A DNA stretch of 64,000 bases from Monoplex corrugatus (GCA_030674185.1 CM060312.1:72895737-72959736); one strand, 5' to 3'. Shown: positions 12,301 through 23,690, counted from the first letter of the stretch. Numbers and translations: made by a program. The notes: a model not told the origin generated them from the sequence alone.

Positions 12301-13630
12301 ACTATCAGTGAATGTTTATCATTACCATGATCCCCCCCTCCCCTTTCACAAATTTCAGGCATTTCAGATCACTGCTAGCAGAGAAATTCTGTAAATGGGT
12401 TCTCTTTATATAGAGTTTTTTTATCTTTTATAGCTCAGCAGTTAATGTTAAGGATCTGTGCGTACCAGTTTTGCCTTGTCCTTGCAAACATTCACTATTT
12501 CAGATGGTTAATGCAAGGACAGATTGTAGGTTTCTGATCAGTTCATCCCCAGTATGTTAAGTCTATGCTGCAGTATGAAAGCCAATTTGACATCCCTTTT
12601 TCAGTCAAGTTAGCATTGACCGTTTTCACACATTGTACCGATTTCATCTTCTGTGAAAGTGACGTTTGTCATCACAGCACAAGATAAAAAGCGATTTTTG
12701 CATCATCACAGCAGACAAGACATTTTGATCATCGACTTCATGTTTTCTCTGGTAGAGCGATAGTGTTGTGTGAATATCTGTGACTAGTGCTTTTTTTTTT
12801 TTTCTTTCTTTTTAAGGGGGATAGGGGGAGCTGTTTTGCCACCAACACTAATAACATCATACTATAATGTAATGGACATGTGGCCATAGGGCCGTAGCAT
12901 TTTAGCACTGTGTGTTTACTGTATGCAGTTGTTTGATAGTAGATTATGGTATGAAACTGTCATTGTCCTCAGCTAGAGCTGGTCTCTAGTCTCTGTGGTC
13001 TTCATGAAGGCAAGAAGTTGTATAGTATTGTAACCGAGCACAAGTTCACTGCAGCTGCCGTAATGTCAGCTCTCACAGTTTTGTTTTGGGGACTTTAGTA
13101 GTAAACACTATTCTGTGCTCTTCTTGTTGGTCAGCATGTAGTATTCATTTTCATCAAAAAGAAAACTGTACCTTTGCCTTCAATCATAAGAACCAGACTT
13201 TTTTGTGGTAACCCTTTCATCTTCTTGACATTCTACTTTGTGCTAAGATGAAACATTTTGATTTGATATTGTACTTTGGATAGAAAAACGTAAACGGAAA
13301 GGAATCGTTATACAGTTATAACAGTAACGTGACCAGTACATTCATTTTCAGAAATTGAGTTGGTGGTATTTTCAGCACTGCTGTGTCGAGTCCTTTATTG
13401 TCATTTTCAGGTGTAGTTATGTAAATATGGCAAGTTGCATTTTTTTGTGGCATTAATATTATGCTAGAACTGTAGAAGAAAGAAGTTGTGTGCACTGAGC
13501 AGACAGGGCAAGGCACTGTGCCTTGTTCAGTGACATGTGACTGATGGCAGCTGGTGTTGTGTGGTGGTCACTGTATCCCCACATCTCACCGCTCTAGACC
13601 AGTAGAATTCAGGTGATGCCAAAAATAAAC
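9361..13630 (+). other. Gene-poor AT-rich stretch, possible long 3' UTR
   Basis: No coding sequence recognised. AATAAA occurs at 10497-10502, 10567-10572 and 13624-13629 on the plus strand, which would suit alternative ends of the upstream gene. A half MITE lies at 9430-9482 and a G-run at 9620-9640. Confidence 0.3.
9430..9482. mobile_element. Half copy of the TTAA palindromic MITE
   Basis: TTAACCCTTTCACTCCTTCA then CCACCAGCTTCCTGCAG; the second arm is absent after the hairpin centre. Confidence 0.7.
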
Positions 13631-14256
13631 ACATCAACTTGATGAAGTGTGTGCGTGTTCACCTTCTTTTTCCATTTGCCAATTCAAACTGGACAGTTTT
13701 TGCTGTCTGTAATTTGTTACTTGCATCCAAGACATATCTCGTCTTCATGGTGGATTGTTTTGTGCAATTTAACATTTTCTGCCTTCTCACTTTTTTAGCG
13801 TGTGGAGGGATTGATATTGGCACCAAAATCCTCTTGCTTCTTGTGCAGATTTTGCTGGGTAGGCCTACATATTGGGCAGTTCATTGTCTGTTCAAAGATG
13901 GATTGGTCTGTATCATCTCTAAGGCTTCCTTGGTCTTTTATTTGGAACCCTTAATTCTTCCTGGCCCTAGTGTAGCTATTTCCCCAAGAAATGTTGTGAC
14001 CAATGTCCCTGAAATGTTCCCCAACTGTTGTCAGGGAAGATCTGTTGACTCTCAGGCATTCTTTCATCGTGTTGCCCTGTGTTTTTGCTGTTTCACTACT
14101 GTTCTTGTCACACTCATGACAAGAAATATGATAAATGATTCATTGTGTTGCCCTGTGTTTTTGCTGTTTCACTACTGCTCTTGTCACACTCATGACAAGA
14201 AATATGATAAATGATTCATTGTGTTGCCCTGTGTTTTTGCTGTCTCACCACTGTAG

Positions 14257-14442
14257 TAAACCCTTTGACTGCTGCACCCTGCCCACCAGTATCCTGCATT
14301 GACAGCAATGTCAGCAAACCAAAAACTTGACCCTTTGAGTCCCTCACCCTATCCATCAACTTCCTGCAGGAAGCTGGTGGATAGGGTGAGGGAGTCAAAG
14401 GGTCAAGTTTTTGGGGTTGGTGGATAGGCTGCGGGAGTCAAT
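14257..14442. mobile_element. Nested TTAA palindromic MITE (copy 3)
   Basis: Outer arm starts TAAACCCTTTGACTGCTGCA and ends GCGGGAGTCAATT. The inner hairpin runs from GACCCTTTGAGTCCCTCA to TGAGGGAGTCAAAGGGTC around a CTTCCTGCAGGAAG centre. Terminal TTAA is degraded at both ends. Confidence 0.78.
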
Positions 14443-15492
14443 TCTTGTTGCATTCATGACAAATATGATAAATGATTCAAGCTTTTCTTGCCTTTGGGAT
14501 GGACCCTCGTTGGGATCATGGTATGTTGAACATATTATGGTAGGCTTTCACTCTAAAATTCCTACAAATTTTCCTAGTAGACCCTATCACATACAATAGT
14601 GAAATAGGTATGGTTTTGTCTTCAGTCACCTCCAGTGGTCTTGTGGGGAATGACAGGTTGAAGAAGCAGTCCATGTGAAAACACTTGAATGACATGTGTC
14701 TTGACATGTTCTGTCTTTCTCTTGCTCTTTCTTTGTGCTGTCCATGTTGATAGCTGTGTTGCAGACAGTTGTGACAGCTGAATGTTCATGTTACACATAG
14801 AGTTTAACTACCAGTCTGTGTACATGGGGTTATGGTATATAGTTAATGTTGTGGTGCCATCACTTCAAACATGCACTGAAGTGTGCAGAAATGCTTTTGT
14901 TTGGGCCAACAGTCAGTCTGACATCTTGGTCTATGAGACTGATATGGTGTGTGAACTGTTTTGTGTAATACATAATTTTGTGGATGTCTCAGATTTTCTG
15001 AGGACAAGGACACGGAGTGCCTTCTTTTCCAAATACAGTGCACTGGATTCATGTCTCCATCATCCAAAAATCCCATTCACAAAATTGACACAAAAAATCT
15101 CATTCACAAAATTAAGTGACACAGAGACAGTTCAGACAAATCAACCAACCAACATGGACCAACTGGTCAAATTGACAACAGACCCAAAGAGCAGGCATTT
15201 CTGCACGCTTAATGTCCAAAATGATGGCACCACAACCTTAACTGTATACCACGACCCCATGTACACAGACCAGTAGTTGAACTCTACGTATCACAATGAA
15301 CATTCAGCTGTCAACATGGACAGCACACAGAAACAGCAAGAGAAAGACAGACCAAGTCAAGAAGCATGTCATTCAAGTGGTAATATGGACTGGTTCTTCA
15401 ACTTGTCATTCTCCCTAATGACCATGGGAGTTGACTGAAGAAGACAAGACAATACCTCCACCACTACTCAATGTGAAAGGTCTATTGGGAAA

Positions 15493-15687
15493 ATGTGTAG
15501 GAAATTCCCTGTAAAAACACTACCACAAACCATTCAACACAATGAGATCCCAACTGGTTCATCCCCAAGACAATGCTCGAGTCATGTATATATTTTCTAC
15601 AATAAGTGTGACAAGAATTACACCAGTGAGAGCATGAACATGAGGCTACACACTGAAAGAACACTTGAATCAACAGATCCTCCCTGA
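15493..15687 (+). pseudogene. Possible GIY-YIG-like remnant of an old Penelope-like element
   Basis: A short open frame contains SSHVYIFYNKCDKNYTSES, similar in spacing to the GIY-YIG nuclease signature of Penelope-like elements (V-Y-x-I-x-C-x-x-C-x-x-x-Y-x-G-E-T). The frame is embedded in the inverted repeat and is not a working gene. The resemblance is weak and unverified. Confidence 0.25.
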
Positions 15688-15721
15688 CAACAGAGGGGCA
15701 ACATTGCAGGGACACTGATCA

Positions 15722-15914
15722 TAAACCCTTTGTGACTCCTGCACCCTATCCACTAACTGCAAAAACTTTAACTCTTTTACTCCCTCACCCTGTCCAACTT
15801 CCTGCATGAAGCTGGTGGATAGGGCTAGGGAATGAAAGGGTTAGGTTTTTGCTTTGCTGTCATGGCTGACAATGTAGGAAGCTGGTAGATAGAGTAAGGT
15901 AGTCAAAGGGTTAA
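15722..15914. mobile_element. Nested TTAA palindromic MITE (copy 4)
   Basis: Outer left arm AAACCCTTTGTGACTCCTGC, inner copy around CAACTTCCTGCATGAAGCTG, outer right arm AGTCAAAGGGTTAA at 15901-15914. Sits inside the right arm of the large inverted repeat. Confidence 0.8.
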
Positions 15915-16180
15915 CCTCTTGGAAAATATTGAGGCCAGGAAGAAAAACCCTTCCAGGAGAATGACAACAGAAGCCTTGGAGCTTCTCAGTAAAGTCCTCC
16001 TTTAAACAGAATCTTGGATACAAACTGGCCATCATGTGCCCAGAAACACTTTAATGACAGGTGCAAACTACTGCAATTGCTTGCTTGAAGGAGGAAGAAA
16101 ATCAGTACTAGCACCAAACTATCCACTGAAGGAGAGATGTTTACATTCTAACTGCACAATCTCAATACTGTATTAAAAAT

Positions 16181-17543
16181 GCCATGTGACTTAGGCCTAT
16201 TACATGCAACTAAGAAACTGTCTAAATGGCCCTTACCAACTTCATACTAACACAAAAGACAAAAACTTCCAAGCGCACTCACAATCTTTCACAAACACAA
16301 GCACCATTTCTGAAATAAAACTAAAGATTTTTTTAACTTTTCCACATAATACATCCATTTAACTGGCACTAGAGTAATATTTACACAATCACATCTGACA
16401 TGGAACTAGCTGCCCTGTCCTAGCAGATATGAAAGATAAAAGCACAAACTTCGGCTTGGGGATCAATACAAAAACTGACAGGTCTGTGACCGTATGATCT
16501 GAAAAGGGTACAAACACTGCAGTAATCCAACACACTGCAGTAATCCAACACAATGTTCTCAAACATATAAAAAGGCCAGGACTGTTCTTATCAGACACAT
16601 TTTACACATATTTGGTGTGGATAATTGCAAAAAACCCTAAGTGCTGCTTTTATACGGAGCATATTGTACAACAAAAAGTGATTTTTATGTCTATGTCACA
16701 TGCCTTTCCCAACCATCTGATAAATTATTCCCATGTACACACGCACTGCTGCAAGAACGATGACTACATGGTACATGTGATGGAGAAACTGAGATATGAC
16801 GGCGCACAGATGGAAACGAAGATGACTGTGAAGATGTTCAAACAGTAGATGTACAGCTTTGTTACATCAAGCCAACTTGATAAGAATTAACATGAGGGTC
16901 ACAAGTTCTCATGCACAATACAATACAATTCCTTCAAATACATTTTGTCAAAAACATTTTCCCACATAATAATTTACCAACAACAAGATTTGACAATGCA
17001 AGGAGAGCCTAGAGTGTATCCTGTTTTCCTTGAAAATGGACATTGTAACCGTCTGGTGATGAAAGAATATACCTACAGGCACAAACTCTTTAAATGTCTT
17101 ACACCAGTAGCCAGAGGTATTTTAGACTTAATCTTATCTATAACTCTAAGATTTTCTTTTATTTCAGCTTTAAATTTCAGATACTTTAACCACAGCAGCC
17201 ATAGAATTGGTCAAGCAAAGGAGATTAATCTTTTCCCATCAGACTTGGGTATAAAATAACACATTTCCAATTCCCAGGTACATGGAAATAGTGAAATGGG
17301 GCACGAAGTTCACACACTGCCAGCTCCCTCCCCTCTCCTCCACTTCCATCGTAAGCATTTCTTTCACTAAACCAGAAACAGTACATTTACTCTTTAAAAA
17401 CACAGCACTATACTATTTGTTTTCGTAATTATTGGAGTTGCAGTCCTGACACTGACAAATTATGAAAAATGAATCTCTTAATTCTTCTGTCAAATGCACT
17501 GGCTACATCATTGTTATTGGTATTTTATGTAACAAATTTTAAA

Positions 17544-17633
<90 letters not shown>

Positions 17634-18189
17634 TATGTAAATTTCACCTCAAAAGCATGACAGTGAAATTTCAGCTTAAAGAAAAGTAACCCTCTTGTTC
17701 AACAACACTATAGAAAATCATTCTAAATCAAAGGGGGGAGGTGCAGGTGGGGAAATGATCGATGCGCTTTCGCCTTGGATGGATAAAAACACACCACCGT
17801 ATAATAATAGTTGAAAGAAAAAAAATTTGCAATGAAAAGGATTTTTTTTATTCAAGTTAAAAAAAAATTGCGAGAGGGGTAAGGAAGGAAACTACTTAGT
17901 TACCGTCTAGTGAGCTTAAGAAAATTAAATCAATCAAAACATGACAATTAAGACAAGCACTCATATTCTGGATAAATAATACCTGCAAAAAAGCAAAACC
18001 AACATACTCTTGCCTCAACTAAAACAACACTATCATTCAGAAGACACTTGCTGAAAGCATTCCCGTCTAGCAGCCACATTAAAATGGTGGTCAGCACCAA
18101 GCCTCTTTCATCTATCCAGGGTTCAGACGAGGTCTGAAACCTAAAACTCCTTCCACTCCCTGTCTGACACCACATTACATGGACAGAAA
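16181..18189. other. AT-rich stretch, no gene recognised
   Basis: Only short ORFs without family features. A perfect (CA)n microsatellite of about 75 bp sits at 17554-17629. Confidence 0.5.
17554..17629. repeat. (CA)n microsatellite
   Basis: About 38 CA units following a short CT run. Confidence 0.95.
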
Positions 18190-18273
18190 TTAACCCTTTC
18201 ACTCCATCATCTTATCCTTATTCCAGTTGGAAATTGGTGGATAAGGGGAGGAGAAGAGGAGTGAATAGGTTAA
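18190..18273. mobile_element. Short TTAA palindromic MITE
   Basis: TTAACCCTTTCACTCCATCA at the left and GAGTGAATAGGTTAA at the right around a TCCAGTTGGAAATTGG centre; one nesting level, 84 bp. Confidence 0.72.
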
Positions 18274-18469
18274 TTGTTCCTCTTTGATTCGCTGATGCCA
18301 GGTCAGACTGAATGTTGGATTAATGTGCCAGGTCCTCAGACATGTGTTCCATCCATATGCTGTTCATGTCATGCAGTAGTCTGAAGTTTATTCAAGAGGA
18401 ATTCACCACACTTGAACAACTCTGTGTTCCATCCAATTCAAGCAGCAGTCACTTGAAATGTGGCCTGCA

Positions 18470-18540
18470 TAAAATCAAGCCCCAAATCCTCATGCTTTCA
18501 GCACAGCATTTAACCAACCATGCTAATGGGACTCACTAGA
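18470..18540 (-). pseudogene. Second, more decayed tRNA-like unit
   Basis: On the minus strand GTGAGTCCCATTAGCATGGT TGGTTAAATGC resembles the 5' half of the tRNA-like unit at 18549-18622, with an extra insertion in the D arm. The 3' half (GGATTTGGGGCTTGATTTT) keeps only traces of a T arm. Orientation and spacing suggest a tandem pair. Confidence 0.35.
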
Positions 18541-18548
18541 TAATCATG

Positions 18549-18622
18549 TGGCCCACATGGGTGTTGAACCCACGACCTCTGTGTTATCAACATGGCGCTC
18601 TAACCAACTGAGCTAATGAGCC
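18549..18622 (-). tRNA. tRNA-Ile-like sequence, anticodon GAT, probably a pseudogene or SINE head
   Basis: 74 nt fold into a cloverleaf: acceptor GGCTCAT with GTGGGCC (two G-U pairs), D stem GCTC/GAGC, T stem GTGGG/CCCAT, and loop TTGATAA giving anticodon GAT. The sequence resembles eukaryotic tRNA-Ile(AAT), which normally reads AAT. GAT is unusual for a nuclear gene. The anticodon stem has two mismatches and the B box is GGTTCAACACC instead of GGTTCGANNCC. A functional gene is unlikely; a tRNA-Ile pseudogene or SINE head fits better. Confidence 0.5.
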
Positions 18623-18984
18623 TGACACTAAAAATGATTTCAACAACCTTCTTCGTAAAATAAAAAAGTAAATCTCTTTCATGAAACAAGAAAAAAACTC
18701 TATTGTGATGGGGCTTGCCTCAGGACCGTTGCTGGACTGGCCAAAGGTTGCCTTCTGAAAATGTGGCGCATAAGGGTACTTACCATATTTGTTAAAAATA
18801 ACATCTCATTATGATAGAATTACAAGAAATTTTATACACTTCCCATGGTAACATGATAGAGGAATTTGAACTTGTCAAAATCTATGCACTTAAGTATTTT
18901 TGTAGTATAAATGGTTAATGTTTCTTGGGTGGTTTATTTTTTCTAATCAATACAACTATTCAGTGAATTATCATACCCATCACT

Positions 18985-19130
18985 GTATTACGTGTATGTT
19001 TCGTCCTCTTCTGAATCACTTTCTGCCTCAGAAACTTTCTTTTTACCATCAACAGGATTGTTGTCAGTAAGCAATCCCATGATTTCCTCATGAGTGAGAC
19101 CACAATTTCTTGCCGTTTTTTTATTTTCGT
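18985..19130 (-). pseudogene. Possible piggyBac-type N-terminal fragment
   Basis: A minus-strand frame reads LTHEEIMGLLTDNNPVDGKK then SEAESDSEEDE before a stop. A short helix followed by an acidic run is common at the start of piggyBac transposases, but nothing catalytic is nearby. Weak resemblance only. Confidence 0.25.
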
Positions 19131-20029
19131 ATCATCTAAAAAGCTGTTTTGGCAGCATGTAAAATATATCAACCAAACATTCACAGAAGCAAACATGGGA
19201 GATAACTCCCCGCTTAATGTAAGGAGAATTAGAGCCAGTTTTGTACCTTTAACTGGTGAACCTATGATCGAACATCCTGTCCACAGAGGTTGCCAGTGTG
19301 AAAAAAAAAACCCTATCAATGCTTCCCGTCACGTATGTGTTAATGCTTAGTTCTTTCGACCCCATCTTTCATGTTCCACAGTCCGTTTTACACTTCAAAC
19401 TCCACTGCTGATAAAATAAATATAAAAATCATAAAATCAAAACTATAAGAACAAACAGAAAAGGATCTCCCCGTCACAAATTTCACTTGACTGAAATCAG
19501 CCTCTTCTATGCTGACTTGAGAAAATGCTGTAAGCTAACAATTAAAATATTTCAAATGACAAAATAAACGAAAATAGTAAGAGAAAAGGGAATGCATTCT
19601 GACAATACACGTTCAACACAAACTACATATCAAAATCAATGCCGTTTGCTGAGAATTACCTGAAGGCATTGCTGTAAATATAAAACCACCACCAAAAAAT
19701 CCACATCTTTTTCCAAACATGAAACACTACACCAAGTCACAACATTTTGTTACAGAAAAGTTTTAGCTACATGTAACACAGCAAATGATAAACTTCACAA
19801 AGCACAACACAAAAAAGAATCAGCCTCCGTTTTTCTTTTTCCTCAAGAAGGAAGCAGGGAAGTATGAAGCAAACACTCAATCAAGCCCACATAATCACAG
19901 CACCGAATATGAATATAATCATGGACAAAAAAAAACAAAAAGACCCAAAAAAAGCTGTCGGGTTAATTTTTTCTTGCTTTCTCCTCTTTTGCTTTAAACA
20001 TGTTGGAACAGTCCACGGCTGCATTTTCC

Positions 20030-20212
20030 CAGCCATTCTGCCACCCTTTAGTTGCGAGCCGGCGTTGCCTGCGTGTGCTATTTTTAGCCAGGCAGGGTCG
20101 ACCAAAGTCCGTCAGTGTAGCGCGTCTTTGTGCTCCCGCACTAGTGATAAAGGGACGGGTGAAAAGGGTTTGGGGAAGGGAAGGGGCGCGCTATTAATAG
20201 CCGGCAGAAAGT
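20030..20212. promoter_or_regulatory. GC/CpG-rich island with two MEF2-type sites
   Basis: Within an AT-rich region this 180-bp block is GC- and CpG-rich (GCGAGCCGGCG, GTAGCGCGTC, GGGGCGCGC). It contains CTATTTTTAG at 20078-20087 and CTATTAATAG at 20191-20200, both exact matches to the MEF2 consensus CTA(A/T)4TAG. The block ends where a truncated LINE starts. Promoter or enhancer function is inference; no adjacent gene start was recognised. Confidence 0.4.
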
Positions 20213-21062
20213 GACTCTACCCTCTCCATGAACAACTTTGTTTCTCAAACTGCCAGATCTTGCTACTTTCACCTCCATCGTATAAGCTTGACCAGGAAGT
20301 ATCTCTCTGTGGAAACAACTGCAAAACTCGTTCTCTCCTTCATAATGTCTCGCATTGACTATTGCAATTCACTCCTGTCTGGTCTTCCTGCCTCCACCAT
20401 TCACATCCTACAGCGCATTCAAAACAATGCTGCACGCCTTGTACTCAAAAAGAAAAAAGCTGACCACATATCTCCTCTCCTGGCACAACTTCACTGGCTC
20501 CCTGTATCAAAGCGCATACAGTACAAACTAGACACCATGTGCTACAAAAGCCTCAATAACGCAGCCCCCCATTACCTGTCAAGCCTACTTGAGATCTATC
20601 TTCCCTCACGTACCCTCCGCTCTGCCTCCGATCCTCTGACTTTTCGCTTTCCACGCACCAAGCTCAATACCTATGGTCCACGAGCCTTCTCTGTTTCTGG
20701 TCCACTTTCCTGGAACAAACTTCCTCTCTCTGTCCGTCAGCAACCTACTTTTGTCTCCTTCAAGTCCGCTCTCAAAACTCACCTTTTCTCCTCTGCATAA
20801 AATCCTGACCTCACTCATCCCCGTCTGTAGCCTGTCTCCACTCGGAGGGGAATCACATTGTAATATATATTTGTATATAATATGCTCTCTATAATTTTCC
20901 ATTGCTTTTATTCTTTTTCCCCATTTATAGCCATGTGTAAGTGTGTGTGTGCGCGCGTGCGTAAGTGTATGTTCAGCGCTTAGATTTGATTTTTATCGAG
21001 ATTTTGCGCTATATAAATATTGTAATTATTATTATTATTATTAATTATTATTATTATTAACT
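20213..21062 (+). mobile_element. 5'-truncated LINE, C-terminal end of ORF2 (L2/CR1-like)
   Basis: Open from about 20213 to the stop near 20800: SMNNFVSQTARSCYFHLHRI, FIMSRIDYCNSLLSGLP, LQRIQNNAARLVLKKKKADH, HWLPVSKRIQYKL, and FSVSGPLSWNKLPLSVR. This is the region after the reverse-transcriptase core in L2/CR1/jockey-like ORF2 proteins. The 3' UTR ends GCGCTATATAAATATTGTAA and an (ATT)n tail at about 21028-21060. The RT core and endonuclease are absent. Confidence 0.88.
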
Positions 21063-22583
21063 AAAGTATCTCGGATTTGTGCGCCGTGAGTCACAGCTAC
21101 AACAGCACATTGCACACCTGGAAAGAAACAATCTTTCTTTACTAGCAGCGGGCCCAATGGATTTTAAAACTTCAGTAGTTTTGTCTCCTCTGTCTGTGTG
21201 TGTGTGTGTGTATGTACGAGCGCGATCTTCTCAACTTCAGAAATTCACTGTGAATCCCCATTTTGATTGTAGTAACCACAAACACATGTACAGCGAATTA
21301 CAGTGCATATTCAATTTACAAAATCAAGACAGGCACGTATGACCATTGTCAAGTGTACACAAAAAACAAACACACAAAACTTACGGACAAAACACAACAG
21401 AACTTCTCTGATGCTTTGTTAAGCAGGGAAAGAAATCAAGGATTGCGATTGCAGTGTTAGTCATTACTGTTAGTTATACAGTCACCACAACAAACAGAAA
21501 AATCTTTCAAACATTTTAACCACCCTGACTGAAACTTATGTCCTCAAACATGACCTGTGAAGATGATGTGAGAGAAATCTGTCGAGGCAATTTCCTGAAC
21601 AACTGCGCCTGTGGTTTCTGTGATATGCATATCAAGTGTTCTATTCTCTTGTCTCTCATTATGCTTTTCGAAGAGGAGCAATATCCCCATCCGCCCCTTC
21701 CTTCTAGACCTATACATACTGTATTCTTTTATCTGGTTTCCATTCCTGATCAGAAGCTGTTAAATGTTCGACCAAAGCTTTCAATGAGAGACCAAACAAT
21801 TGCTGATTGGTAAACAAAACATAAAACCATGCAGTGGCTGGCTTCCTTAACTGAAAAAAAAAAAGCTATGGAGCGAAGATCAGTCTGACTTGTACATTTT
21901 ACATTCATGATGATTGAAGAGCAACAAATGCAATCTCTAATCCAATCAGAAAATCTAAAAAAATTCCTGACAAATCAATACCCCGGAAGCACAGCAGTAC
22001 TGTTAATGTTACCACCTAACCCACACCACACACTGGCTTTGGGTGACCAGATGAATGAATTTCACCAGTAATGCAGTACAAGCTGCTGTCACCGCTTTAC
22101 AAATGCTGCCATTTCTCACCATTTAGGCAGGCCTGGCTGGCTCATACATGACCCCCCCCCCCCCTTCCCTTTCCCCAACTCTTATCTCTGGCACTGGTGC
22201 CTGCTTGCAGGCGCTAGGCTGGAATCGCTTCTCTGTCATCTGTTAAACTAACAAAGGCTGGAATCGCTTCTCTGTCATCTATTAAACTAACACATTCCAT
22301 GTACTTAATACAAAAGCATGCAGTGTCCGCCTCAAACTTTGTTGGGGCAAAAGAATTGTGCACACAATTAGACAAAAGACTGTTCTTTTGTTCTGTGCGG
22401 TCTATTTTGCTGAGTAATTTGTTGTGGTGCCTGGTTTATCTACTTTTTACGGAAAATATGAACTTTGTGTGTTAATGTATACACAAAAGGATTAACAGAA
22501 CAAATCGGTTGTGTGTGCGCGTGTTTTTTCATCATTTATATATTAGGGTGGTTTCGTGGTGAGCTACTAATTTAGTATGTGAT
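21063..22583. other. No gene recognised
   Basis: Short ORFs without family features. A poly-C run lies at 22152-22163, and a 35-bp direct duplication (GGCTGGAATCGCTTCTCTGT...) at 22219-22290. Confidence 0.5.
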
Positions 22584-23036
22584 TTGTTTGTGTCTAATCA
22601 AAACAGTATGGAGACAGAACATTCAAAGCAGTTGCATTTAAAAAGATTACATTTATTGTGTAGAGTGTGTGGTGGGCGCTCAAAAAGAACGGCAGAAACT
22701 AGCGTAAAATTTTGCAGAAATATGGATACTGAACTAAAGGCATTTCACAATATAAACTTTCGGTCAGACAGAGAAGACATTCAGAAACATTTTGTCAAAA
22801 ATGTCACTCCAGATTGATCAATTTGAAAAAACAAAGCTCAAGCAATCCATCTGTGACAACATTTCAAAATGCTCAAAGGGACATAGAAAACTCGGCAGCC
22901 CTGTGGGTTCCATATGATCAGTCACTTCAGATAAGTGACTGCTCTGTGTGTTCAGTTTTGTGAACAAGAAAAGGTGGCAGACCAGTAAAACGATCAGGAA
23001 GGCCAAAACAAAAAGCAGTGAAACACAGAACAAGCA
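22584..23036 (+). pseudogene. RAG1 N-terminal-like zinc domain fragment (transposon-derived, frameshifted)
   Basis: The first frame reads LHLLCRVCGGRSKRT, VKFCRNMDTELKAFHNINF and SDREDIQKHF. It then shifts at TTTT (22790-22793). The next frame reads FCQKCHSRLINLKKQ, SAALWVPYD, ISDCSVC, and after one TGA continues RKGGRPVKRSGRPKQ. The order C-x2-C-G, F-x-I, acidic-D-I, F-C-x2-C, W-x-P, C-x2-C and a basic GGRP/GRP tail parallels the region of vertebrate RAG1 before its RING finger. A molluscan element encoding a RAG1-N-like protein (N-RAG-TP, Aplysia) is known. No catalytic RAG1 core or RAG2 is present. The CCHH-like ligands are visible only across the frameshift. Confidence 0.5.
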
Positions 23037-23439
23037 CAGTCTGGCCCCTGTCTGTGTCTATCTTTCCCCTGTCAGTGGAGTAATTAAAGCTGACCTGCTC
23101 GGAACCGTGGGAATAACTCACGCCTTTGGGTGAGTGGAATGGCATGCAGACTGATAGTATGTCACTATGTGAGCAAACTGTATGAATGGAAAGTCACATC
23201 TCTGTGAAAAGGAAGTTTAAAACTTCACTTGTTTTTCTAATTGTGTATGTTTTATGATTAGTACTGCTTCCAACACTCGCATTCAACACAATCTCTTTGA
23301 GGTGCATGCAACTTTTTATAGGCCATGTTTGGTCTTGTTTTGTTGAGAAATTTCTTCTCTATTTATTTCTATGCATGTTGTATAACTGTAAGCACATTAA
23401 GAAAAGAAAACAACGAAAGTGTGAACCAAGTGATTTTTT

Positions 23440-23690
23440 GTCTGGCTAAGCAGCTGTGCATTGGGTGGGGAATACCGCATATGTGTGTGATACGCGAAAG
23501 AGCGCGGCAGCAGTCTTGTGCGGAACTGGCACGCGCTAATCTTACAACCGTCTTACAACTGGCCAGCATGCTGTGCACCAGTCCGGCAGGCTGGGTCAAG
23601 ATATCACATTCCTGCGCGTACAGGGAGTTTCCTCCCAACTAAAGGGAACGGAAAAAACCGCCGTGCTGTATAAAAACCTCAATGCTTCTA
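23440..23690 (+). promoter_or_regulatory. CpG-rich block with TATA box
   Basis: CpG density is high (ATACGCGAAAGAGCGCGG, GGCACGCGC, CCTGCGCGTACAGG), followed by TATAAAAA at 23669-23676. This looks like a core promoter reading rightward, but the sequence beyond is a minisatellite and no start exon was recognised. An LTR or transposon promoter is an alternative. Confidence 0.3.

Larger units (their letters stand above)
13690..16180. repeat. Large decayed inverted repeat, two arms of roughly 1.2 kb
   Basis: Segments of the left half reappear as reverse complements in the right half in mirrored order: 13920-14000 with 15925-15985, 14035-14130 with 15600-15712, 14500-14640 with 15420-15560, and 14735-14905 with 15185-15330. 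Examples of paired strings are TTGTCAGGGAAGATCTGTTG with its complement near 15673, and GTGCTGTCCATGTTGA near 14740 with TCAACATGGACAGCAC near 15312. The loop is about 14920-15165. Each arm carries its own MITE insertion at a non-equivalent place. Longer ORFs here (13639-14214, 14782-15276) look fortuitous. Confidence 0.8.

Noticed and set aside
13639..14214. 191-codon plus-strand frame
   Set aside because: Lies in the left arm of a decayed inverted repeat, includes a duplicated TTCTTGTCACACTCATGACA segment, and has no family features.
14782..15276. 164-codon plus-strand frame
   Set aside because: Spans the loop of the inverted repeat; its ends are reverse complements of each other.
16945..17259. 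104-codon plus-strand frame as a gene
   Set aside because: AT-rich, no motif, no splice signals or conserved features visible.
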